From NCBI GenBank assembly GCA_039602395.1, contig JBCNJP010000003.1, positions 19,988,956-20,052,955 on the forward strand: a stretch of 64,000 nt of DNA, written 5' to 3'. Source of the DNA: Deinandra increscens subsp. villosa. Lineage: Eukaryota; Streptophyta; Magnoliopsida; Asterales; Asteraceae. A program made the position numbers and the translations under genes. Shown piece after piece: positions 55,789 to 64,000 of this stretch. Within the stretch, counting starts at the first letter, position 1. Each line of letters opens with the position of its first letter. The notes beneath the pieces are model-generated. The model saw only the letters and a program-made list of their open reading frames with translations. It had not been told where the DNA came from and made no database searches.

Positions 55789-56353
55789 TTTCTGCTTACA
55801 TCAGCACAAATGATATAGATTTGTGGATTCTAATTAAGGAGATTTCAAAGAAGTTCATACATTTGATAATGCTGAAAGGAAACTTTATTTACTTGAACAA
55901 AAAGGATTTGGTTGTCTTACAATAGCATTACCCACCGAAATTACTACATCAATTGAGCACATGTAAGAAATCAAAACAATTATGGGATGCGTTGTCAGCA
56001 AGGTGTGAAGGCAACGATCAATACAAGAAAAGTTGGAAAAGGTGTTGAATAAGGAGTTTGACAAGTTTCAACATTATGAAAATGAAAACATTACGGCTCT
56101 AGTGTCAAGATTTCCACATCTGATTAGTGAATTAAGAGTTGTTGCAATTAAGAAAACTGATGAAGAATTGAAAGAAAAGATTATGGAGGCATTACCAGAA
56201 AATTGGGAAAATTATGTCCTGTTGCTTACTCATGACAAAGAATTTTCCACATTATCATTTCTTGAACTCACTGGTAAACTTCATGCTCGGGAAATGGAAA
56301 TGTTGAATTTTAAGAAATCAACTACTAAATTACAAAATCCAGAGTTATATCAT
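55789..56353 (+). pseudogene. Copia C gag fragment, right arm (inverted copy)
   Basis: Mirror copy of 55226-55787; the 120-codon open stretch (56033-56395 here) is identical in protein sequence to its left-arm partner and ends by reading into the LTR. It carries the same frameshifts, so damage preceded the duplication. Confidence 0.85.
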
Positions 56354-58313
56354 TGTCACACCCCAACCAACGGCGGAAACGTTAGGGCACGATGATTGTC
56401 CAGATGCTCATGACAACTAGATAGTTACCAAGTTTAAGCATGCCATTCATTATAGATATACAAATAATGTCATACAATACAATCCAAATAAATACAGACA
56501 AATCATGATACTAATTATCAATTTTAAGGTCATTCTAGGTCCATAAGCAAGCCCTAGTGTCATCACTGCAACTACAGTCATTTCCTGCAACATGTATAAT
56601 ATAAAAAGTCAACTACGAGAGTTGGTGAGTAAACATAGGTTTTAAATAGCATAAGTAAAAAAATAATAGCGATTCATGTGACAAGTGAAATCCATAGATT
56701 ATGTGTAACATGTTATAAAGGTGTTGTGTAACCAAACCTAGACATTTAGGAAATCAATCACCCATTGAAAATAAGAATACATTTTCAATATAGTGGGTGG
56801 GTTGTCGACCAATAGCTATTATTGACCCATAGGCTTCCAAACAATCGTTAATGGTACACAAGCGATTAATGACTAGCGACAAGCAACAAACGAATACAAC
56901 ATATAGATCCAACACGTATTACATATCAAGAATACACATGCACAACATGGAATCGCATAGTAATGTAGATAGAATAATGATTAAATATTTTGGAATAAGA
57001 TACAATGTTGCACCCCAAATAATGAAAACGAAAACGGGGCCATGAGTACTCACCTGGTAGCAAAGCAAAAAGCGAGAAGATCACGAACGCGAGGAACGAA
57101 GCTAACCCTGAAGAAAACCTAACGATTCGAAAGACCGAATAATTGACTAAAACAATCGAAAGTTGATTTAAATGATTAATTGTGGAATTTTTTATCTATT
57201 TATTATTTAATATTACCAAAAGACCCGTTCGTGAACAAAATACCACTTTTGACAACTATTCAATGTTTATGGTTAAAATTGCCATTTTATAAACTTAGGG
57301 GCCCATTATGTCAATTTAACAAAGTCATGAGAATATAAATTTCCAGAATTTAAGATTCAATTTATAATTATTGAAAAGTTAATTCAAAACAGAAAATTTC
57401 ACATCTTTGTTCTATTTACACTTTTTACCCTTAACTTTCAAAAATTACATAAATGGCCTAAAAGTTACAAAAGTGTACATCGGTCAAACTTAAACTTATC
57501 CAAACCTTATTATATGTTTAATAGTACCCCAAAAACATGTTGGTATGTTCCGTTTAATTAAAAAGTACCTAAAAGAGCAAGTTATGCGTGAAAACACTTA
57601 CTTTAACGGGTCAAAACGCGTGTCTTTTAGGTTTTTGATAAAAATCTAATTTTGATAGTTTGTAAACATCATAATATACTTATAAAACTTATCAAAATAG
57701 ATTAGAACCATTGATTACATGTATTGGTGATTTTTAGTAGCTTTCCCCAATTAAAACGCGTAGGAAAAGGTTGACCTTTAATATAAACGAGTTTTGGTCA
57801 AAACCAGCAATGGGGTATTAAAATACATATAAAAACAAGAAAATACTATGAAGAAACTTACATGAGAAAGTCAAAGGAGGTTGGTCAATTCGGAAGGTCA
57901 AACTGTTGGACCTTTGACTTTTGAAAACTTGATCGAGGAGGCTTAGCACGGAATTAAAGGTTGCAGAAGGTTGTGTGGGGTTTATTATGATCATAACAAC
58001 TGATATTTATAGGGTGGAGGGTCGGATTAGGGTTTTATGAGCATAAAGGCAAGTCTTGGAGAGAAAGTTAAGGAATCAAGTATAGAAATGATCTAAAATG
58101 ATTATGTAAATCACTTTAATCATGGCATTTTCTTGCAGAACAAGATAGGAAATTTTAAGACGAAACCATAGGTGAAAACGGGGCCTAAAACGGGTTTGAA
58201 ACGAGAAAGTTATGGGCAAAACAAGTTCAGCCCATGGGCTTAATCGCGATCAGCTAATCAGGTCACTGGTATACAATATAAATAAGCCAGCCGGATAAAA
58301 AGCACCAACACAG

Positions 58314-58368
58314 TGTTGGTCCAGTGGTCAGGGCGCCGAAGCTGGAGTTGAAGGTCGATTCTAGAGCA
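58314..58368 (+). other. Damaged tRNA-like module, right arm
   Basis: The A-box part (TGGTCCAGTGGTCAGGGC) is intact, but small deletions turn the B-box GGTTCGATTCC into AGGTCGATTCT. Confidence 0.45.
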
Positions 58369-58673
58369 TTTATTTTTTTTTCTTCTTCTTCATTCATTCT
58401 TTTTTTTCCCTTCTTTTCGCTCTAACTTTTTCGTTTCTTATTGCAATAAGCTAAGATTTGAAACATAAGTTCATGAGACTCATTAGAACATGACGAGATT
58501 AAAGAAATATAAGTTTTGAAATTTACAAGCCTTCCGGTTATGACGTTTTGCGAACCGAAACGCGAATTTATCGAAATTATCGTTTTAACTCTAAATGACC
58601 CCAAATTTTATGAGGAGCTACATTAGTCATATAAAAACATCATGTAGTATAAAAATATGATTTTTGAGACTCA

Positions 58674-59283
58674 TAAATGTATCTGGCCGTTAGGCCGTTA
58701 GGCAAGTAAAATTGTAGATCTCTTCGAGACGGTCGTTTTGGCTGGTATTGGGTTCCGTAACTCATAACGGTTCTCAAGTTACGTCAGTTTTCGTAAAGCA
58801 ACTCAAAAACCTAATATGAACCGAACTTGAACCGAACAAAAAATATCAGCCGAACTGGAATTTGGTCCGAACTAAAATACTATCCGAACTTGACCCGATC
58901 ATAAATGTATCCGAACCAGTGCCGAACCTAATCCGAACGGAACCTCGGAACCGAACCTAAGACAAACTTAGCCGAACTTAGACTTCGGACGAGACGAACA
59001 CGAGCCGAACCTTGAGTTCGGATGACGGTTATTCCGAACAGGGTGCTCTTCAGCCGAACTGAACCATTTTCACACAAAAATTCCGATTTTGGACAGATTT
59101 GAACGAGATTTGCAGCAGTAAACCAGAAAAAGTGATGAGGAATGATTTAGGAACACATTTTTCGCAAAATACTCAACTGAAACACTCAAAAACTCGCAAA
59201 AACACTTCAATTTTTCGAAAACCCACACTTTTTGTTTCAAAAACTCCAAAAATATCAACCACATATCAGTAGAATTAACCAGA
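58674..59283 (-). other. Element C leader, with GGTTCGG motif array
   Basis: Read on minus after the primer site, this untranslated leader contains about 18 TTCGG words between 58820 and 59065 (plus strand CCGAAC). It stops at the palindrome break, so the start of gag is missing. Confidence 0.6.
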
Positions 59284-59285
59284 AA

Positions 59286-59297
59286 GCTCTGATACCA
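59286..59297 (-). other. Element C primer binding site
   Basis: The minus strand reads TGGTATCAGAGC, the standard Met-tRNA site, just inside the LTR. Confidence 0.8.
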
Positions 59298-59299
59298 CT

Positions 59300-59601
59300 T
59301 AAATAAAATGATTGTTTTATTGATCTAGACAAACAATTACAATCACTAGAACACAGAGAATCAACACAAAGAATACACCACAGAAACACACGCTTTAGAA
59401 TCAGACCTCTCTCGCTCTGTTATGAATTACAAAGCACAAACTCCTATTTATAGCCGACTGGCTGAACCCTGGGCGAATTGCTAGTTCACCCTGATCTGAA
59501 CTGGCAGTCCGGAGTCAGTTCAGATGGCAGCTTGAACTTGTCTTGATCTTCACATCGTCTTGTCTTGATACTTCACACGGCGCACACATTATGTATCAAC
59601 A
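59300..59601 (-). mobile_element. Element C 5' LTR (Copia), minus orientation
   Basis: On minus it begins TGTTGATACATAATGTG at 59601 and ends close to the primer site. It has a TATA box at 59444-59453. Start and internal words resemble the Copia LTR at 3509. The 3' LTR is not in the window; it would lie at or beyond the gap. Confidence 0.75.
59444..59453 (-). promoter_or_regulatory. TATA box of element C LTR
   Basis: The minus strand reads CTATAAATAG. Transcription from here would run leftwards through the leader and then into the palindrome, 0.8 kb away. Confidence 0.5.
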
Positions 59602-59747
59602 AACGTCTAAGAGACGTAATGTATGTTGTTCTGATACTTCATAATATGATGATGGAAGCGAAAGGAAATAATATATGTACCTACATCCCCTCTAATGTTC
59701 AAATACAAGTAGTCAACCGAACAAGAAGTAATCAGCCAATAAATTAA
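59602..59747 (+). pseudogene. PIF/Harbinger-like transposase C-terminal fragment
   Basis: RLRDVMYVVLILHNMMMEAK, then GNNICTYIPSN and a stop at 59745-59747. The block with ILHNM, an acidic/polar stretch and then I-C-T-Y is the conserved C-terminus of Harbinger-type nucleases in plants. The fragment abuts the LTR of element C, which probably inserted into it. Only about 47 residues remain. Confidence 0.5.
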
Positions 59748-61587
59748 TAATTTATAAGTGCATCACAACCTTAAGATGAATTTGAAGGATCATATTTTAT
59801 TTAATATAAGTGTTAGTTCCGTTTGATTAATCATGTAATGTTTGTTCTTTTCTTAATAAAAGAGTGGGTTTGTGGTATATGTTATATTATAAATGCTATT
59901 TTTACTTTGACCCTTAATTATCAATTTTAGCCCTTAGCGGCAGAGTGTTTCATAACCGTGGTTGAGTGAAGTTGATTGAAAAAGAGAGAAAGTTGATGTA
60001 ACTGTTGATGTGGAACTGAGTGGAGAAAGCATAGAGTGGTCCATAACCCTTTGCCTCATGTAAAAGCCCCCACACTGAAGCGCCAAAAGAAGCAAGGGTG
60101 AGTGTGCATATTCATTTGGGGCCTTAGCCGCTAGGGTTGCCAGGCGTAAGAATGCAGTATTCAACTACAAGCCTTTGAGATGAAGAAATGTAATAAGGAC
60201 AACTTACAATAGAATCCGTTTACGTACTATACTACGAAGGGTGGAGCGATGTATGTTACTGCTCAACACTCACTACCACCTCCTCCAATCCTGCTCGACA
60301 CAATCTTTCTTCTTTTCATCCTCATCATCGTGACCAACCTCATTTAAAGCACGTATCATGTCGTCATTTTACGGGATGAGAGAGAATTCACCGCGGTACC
60401 CGGTTGCTAGCTAAGCCTCCTCTAGTCCCCACATTCATTCACCCCTCTCTCCTTACTTATAATTTTGGTCACTTAATATTTGAAATTAGGTTCTAGATTT
60501 ACCTCGTCTCAGGGGTGGGAAGGTCCCCACTCAGAAAAGCTTAACTAGTGTAAACCTTTTTAGAAATTAGACTAAAAAATCTATGCCCCCATAGATTTTC
60601 GTAATAGGCTCTTAACCAAAAACATGAAAAATGAATATGAGTGTGGTTGATGAGGAAACAAAAGTTGATTTACAGTGATGATAGTTCTATGAAATGAAAG
60701 AGAGTAAATGAGGAGACATGAGGAAGAAGATGAGTTGAAGGCCAAGTGGTATGTTTGGTGTGAGTCTGGACGTGGGTGTGAGTTTGCAAAGCAGCGACGT
60801 GGAACACCACCCTTGCAGACTTGGGGTGGTGGCGTGGGGTGGGGCGTGGTTTAAACCACAATGTGGAGGAGATGGCATGGGTCTTCAAACTTGTACCATG
60901 TGAATTTTTTTATGTATCTAACTCACATCCCAACTCACATGGGTATACCCTATTCTTTTAAGTTCCTATTTGAGTCCACTTACGTGACACGACACACACC
61001 CCCAACTCAGTACAACAGATGCACTAAAATAATGATAAAAATGTAAAAGGAAAATCATGGTTTTTGAAGAAAGAGAAATCGAAAGAGATGAATTAACTTT
61101 TACATCATACATGTTTATATACATGTTTAGGAATAATAACAATTCTAAATTCAGAGCCACACATTTATTAATGTACAAACCAATTTAACATGTTATAATC
61201 CATTTACCGGAAAATACTTTCTAGGCTAAAGATAGAGATTTTCCTATAATAACCGGATCTATTATGTAATTGGAGATGTGTTATGTGCATACGAAGAGAA
61301 TGTCGTTAATTGCGAACATGTCGTTCAATAAGAAAATGTAATAATCCATTTTTAACCTTTTTTTATCTATATATTCCAATTTGATGCATTCAAAAGTTTA
61401 ATAAGAAATAAAAGACGAATGAGAAACAAACAGTATAACTAATCCTTTTTATATAACAAAACCAAAACGTTTAAAACTACATTCATTAGAAACCAAGACG
61501 TTTAAAAAATAAATTATAATCCATTAAAATCTAAGTTCTAATTTTTTATCTGTAGAATAAAACATAAAATCAAAGTAAAACTTTTAT
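59748..61587. other. Non-coding, no gene supported
   Basis: Contains CCCTTAGCGGC near 59933 and GCCGCTAGGG near 60131 in inverted order, and a G-rich stretch GGGGTGGTGGCGTGGGGTGG at about 60823-60842. Open frames at 59934-60164 and 60670-60888 (minus) have no family features. Confidence 0.4.
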
Positions 61588-61595
61588 GTTATATA
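61588..61595. repeat. Left 8-bp target duplication of hAT element 2
   Basis: GTTATATA, repeated exactly at 62344-62351. Confidence 0.88.
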
Positions 61596-62343
61596 CAGGG
61601 GCGGACCCTTATTAGGCCCAGGGGGTCCCCGTGGACCCCCTCAACCTCGTACGCAAAGTGAAAAATTGTGTGAACGGTTTTTATAAAAAAAAAAAGTTTG
61701 TGAAGAGAAGTTAATAAATACTTAGTTTGTGAAAATTAAACAAAGCAAGCAACTACCCTAGTGCTAAGAACCCTTGTTTGAGTTTTAATGGGTGCAAGTT
61801 CAAATCTTGTCCTCAACATATTTTTTTTCACTCAACATTCTTTATTAATTTTAGTGCTATAAATGAGGAGAGTAAATAATGGTACTTCATTTTCCACATC
61901 TTTTTTTATTTACTTTCATTATAGACCAATTATTTTTAAATATATTAATTCTAGACCCCTATTATAATGAAATATTACAATATATAAAACTATAGACTTT
62001 TTTTAGTAGACAAACATTTTGTCATTTTATTTTTCTTCACACGTTATTTTTTCTCTTATCTTCATTTCTAGCCATTTACTATAATTTTTTTACTATTATA
62101 TCGTTGTCAATGTTACGGTATAGATTTCTTTTTTTATCAAATCATGTAGAGTTTTTTTTATCAGTTATTTTTTTCTTTACTCGCAATGTCGTGTCGCAAC
62201 GTGCGCCTGCATTAAAAACTATTTAGTAAGTAATAGACCAAATTTCTTTATGTACGTTTATATGAAAATAAAACATCTAAAACTAGTGACTCCGTAAAAA
62301 AAAATTGTGGACCCCCTCAAAAACTTTTCTAGTTCCGCCCCTG
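61596..62343. mobile_element. hAT-type non-autonomous element 2, 748 bp
   Basis: The ends CAGGGGCGGACCC and AGTTCCGCCCCTG are inverted repeats with a perfect 8-bp duplication. A GTGGACCCCCTCAA word occurs near both ends (61631 and 62307) in the same orientation. No transposase. A tRNA-like stretch lies at 61745-61817. Confidence 0.88.
61745..61817 (+). other. tRNA-like stretch inside hAT element 2
   Basis: CCTAGTGCTAAGAACC followed at tRNA spacing by the B-box-like AAGTTCAAATCTTG. Weak A-box; probably a tRNA-derived fossil. Confidence 0.3.
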
Positions 62344-62351
62344 GTTATATA
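62344..62351. repeat. Right 8-bp target duplication of hAT element 2
   Basis: GTTATATA; partner of 61588-61595. Confidence 0.88.
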
Positions 62352-62484
62352 ACAAAGTGTAAACAGTAATATATTGCTTTATAGTTTTTCTTTTTAATAA
62401 ATAATAAAAGAAAGTGATAATTAATATTCATCGTTGGTAAAAGAAAATGCAATCCCTTAAAAACACTCCGCCTATATATCTAAA

Positions 62485-62512
62485 CTAGAGATCGACCGCG
62501 CGTTGCTGCGGT
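62485..62512 (-). mobile_element. Helitron-like 3' terminus
   Basis: On minus, the hairpin ACCGCAGCAACGCGCGGT is followed by six bases, then CTAG and a T. This matches the Helitron 3' end (short GC hairpin, CTRR, T target) and the CGCAGCAACGCGCGG core common in plant Helitrons. The element would extend to the right; its 5' TC end was not identified. Confidence 0.4.
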
Positions 62513-62599
62513 AATCTATAAAAATATCTGAAAAAGTGAATAAAATAGATAAAATATAGATTTATAAGGGTTATATAACTTTTGTATAAACACATCGCT

Positions 62600-62992
62600 C
62601 ATAATTTCAAGATGTTATATTCCATATCTTTAACCTTTAATTGTTCATGTCAATGCACTTAATATTTGTATTACATCCCATATTTAAAGTCAACGCGTCG
62701 TTTCAATTAAGCTCTCCGTATCCAAACACTTTCAGTATAAAATATTTTTTTGGTTAAAATAGCCTATGTATTGACCATTTATTTGGTTCGTGGAAAATAC
62801 AGGAAAAGAGTGAATATAGGTCCATAAGTGTACTAACCACTTTTTAAAATTTCATTTACCGCTTATTCCATGTTTTAAATTCTAGATGTTAAATTTCATA
62901 TCTTTAACTTTCCACAGACTCTTCTTCAGCAGCAGCTAACACCAGGCGTCGTTTGGAATAAAACTTTTTGTATCCAAACACTTTAAGGATCA

Positions 62993-63043
<51 letters not shown>

Positions 63044-63110
63044 TTTGTGTGTGTGTAAAATAGCATGTGTATTGACCATTTCCTTGATTCGTGTAAAATA
63101 TGTGCTACCT
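62600..63110. repeat. Imperfect tandem duplication, about 250-280 bp units
   Basis: The words CATATCTTTAAC, GCGTCGTTT, GTATCCAAACACTTT and GTATTGACCATTT occur in the same order in 62600-62800 and 62890-63090. A compound TA/TG repeat (62995-63057) interrupts the second unit. Confidence 0.6.
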
Positions 63111-63233
63111 GGTACACCTAAAAACTTATATAAAAAAATAAGGCTATGTTGTAGTGAAAACAATAAGGACCAAATTTAAAGTGGGAAAGTTCGAACCCAC
63201 GCCAAACCAAAACAAAGACCCTGCAAATCAAAA

Positions 63234-63594
63234 AAGTAACCACTTCGACGACATCATGAAAGTTAACGTTCTAGGAGAACATATATATATAAATATATAT
63301 AAAATGAATTTACAGGTGTATGAGAGACACAAGTTGTCTATTATATGTATATAGAATAATTGTATGGCAATGCCACATATATTTAGAAAAAGATTCATAT
63401 GCCAAACGTGCAACGTTTTTTATAAAGTAACCACTCCGACGACATCATGAAAGTTTAAACATATATAAAATGAATCTACAGGTGTATGAGAGACACAAGT
63501 TGTCTATTATATGTATATAGAATTATTGTATGGCAATGCCACATATATTTAGAAAAAGATTCATATGCCAAACGTGCAACGTTTTACTTTTTAT
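63234..63594. repeat. Tandem duplication, about 190 and 170 bp
   Basis: AAGTAACCAC(T)TCGACGACATCATGAAAG through GTGTATGAGAGACACAAG and GGCAATGCCACATATATTTA to CAAACGTGCAACGTTTT occurs twice, with about 98 percent identity in the shared part. The first unit has about 25 extra bases. Confidence 0.85.
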
Positions 63595-63782
63595 AAATAT
63601 TATACACGAACATACATAAAAAATATCACGGTAACATTTTACCCGGGAAAAAAAATTAACATGTTTAAAAGCAAACAATAATATTAATAGTTGATAGTAA
63701 ATAATAAAATGGAAAACAAAAACAGAGGAGTTAATATTAATATGAAATAATAAAATGAAAAAGGAAAAAAAAAAGTAAAAAA

Positions 63783-63852
63783 AGGTTGTTATAAAGATTT
63801 GAACTTGGGTCTTGAGGTATGGGGGCAAAGACAAATCCAACTGGGCTACAAT
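63783..63852 (-). other. tRNA-like stretch
   Basis: The minus strand has an A-box TAGCCCAGTTGG and a B-box-like AAGTTCAAATCTT at tRNA spacing. No complete cloverleaf; probably a tRNA-derived repeat. Confidence 0.35.
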
Positions 63853-64000
63853 AGGTTTTGAGAAATATCTCTCACTGTATGTATATATTATAGATTAGAT
63901 TTTCAGAAAAAGACAAAAAAGGACACAATTCCATAGGTGAACTTTGAGATTGTATATATATATACAATATGTTAATTTTTTATAATGATCTGTGTTCCAA
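63853..64000. other. Right window edge, AT-rich
   Basis: No feature recognised. Confidence 0.4.

Larger units (their letters stand above)
55789..58673. repeat. Right arm of the large palindrome
   Basis: Mirror of 52886-55787. It carries gag 55789-56353, target copy ATCAT 56349-56353 and the first 2320 bp of the Gypsy LTR (56354-58673), lacking the last 406 bp that the left copy retains. The break at 58673 leads directly into element C leader sequence. Confidence 0.9.

Noticed and set aside
59931..60140. Possible MITE with CCCTTAGCGGC / GCCGCTAGGG ends
   Set aside because: The inverted match is only about 11 bases with an indel and I found no target duplication.
60670..60888. 72-codon minus frame, His/Pro-rich
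   Set aside because: It translates a G-rich repetitive stretch; no family resemblance.
1..64000. CRISPR arrays, bacterial operons, rRNA genes or intact tRNA genes
   Set aside because: None seen. Tandem motifs here are irregular and lie in retrotransposons; tRNA-like modules lack a complete cloverleaf.

Overview
This is a plant nuclear sequence built almost entirely from transposable elements. The evidence is the set of plant-type Copia and Gypsy LTR retrotransposons with tRNA-Met primer sites, L1-type LINE pieces, hAT and MITE DNA elements, TA-rich microsatellites and two 500-base assembly gaps (8204-8703, 51957-52456). The element types and LTR styles suggest a repeat-rich eudicot, perhaps Asteraceae; that is an inference. 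I found no intact host gene. The only long undamaged reading frame is a retrotransposon gag at the left edge.

Layout. 1-3.9 kb: the 3' part of a gag-only Copia derivative (gag, a long non-coding tail with three stem-loops, polypurine tract, 3' LTR). 4-7.8 kb: a Gypsy chromodomain fragment and two LINE remnants on opposite strands. 7.8-9.7 kb: LTR-like sequence around gap 1. 9.7-24.1 kb: a two-level nest. A non-coding LTR element (A, TSD TTTAG) has its right LTR split by a 10.7-kb non-coding Gypsy-type element (LARD, TSD AAGAA). Both sit in what looks like an older Gypsy LTR that resumes to 24472. 24.9-27.2 kb: a 2.2-kb non-coding Copia-type element (B). 27.2-28.9 kb: a decayed Copia gag/integrase on the minus strand. 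29-35 kb: AT-rich degenerate repeats. 35.2-37.9 kb: a 2.7-kb solo LTR (TSD TTTTA). 38-41.4 kb: AT-rich DNA dotted with AACGCAA motifs around two unrecognised, damaged coding segments. 41.5-43.8 kb: a 2.3-kb insertion carrying a gene-like fragment. 44-45.7 kb: a row of MITEs between TA arrays. 46.6-47.3 kb: a hAT element. 48.2-52 kb: a Tat-type Gypsy gag/protease remnant cut by an inverted LTR. 52.5-59.6 kb: a Copia remnant (C) holding a 2.7-kb solo LTR and a 2.9-kb-armed palindrome. 59.6-64 kb: a Harbinger-like fragment, a second hAT element and small tandem duplications.

How it fits together. Most elements are non-autonomous: they keep LTRs, primer site and polypurine tract but have no polymerase, so they would depend on proteins from elsewhere. 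Two structures stand out. The first is a set of three stem-loops (2539-2780) with 43-nt loops and different but self-complementary stems, which looks like a conserved RNA fold. The second is the inverted duplication at 52886-58673, whose arms carry Copia gag and Gypsy LTR sequence. It lies directly downstream of an LTR promoter on the minus strand, so a transcript could fold into long double-stranded RNA. Several element families also carry their own arrays of short, often palindromic motifs in LTR or leader.
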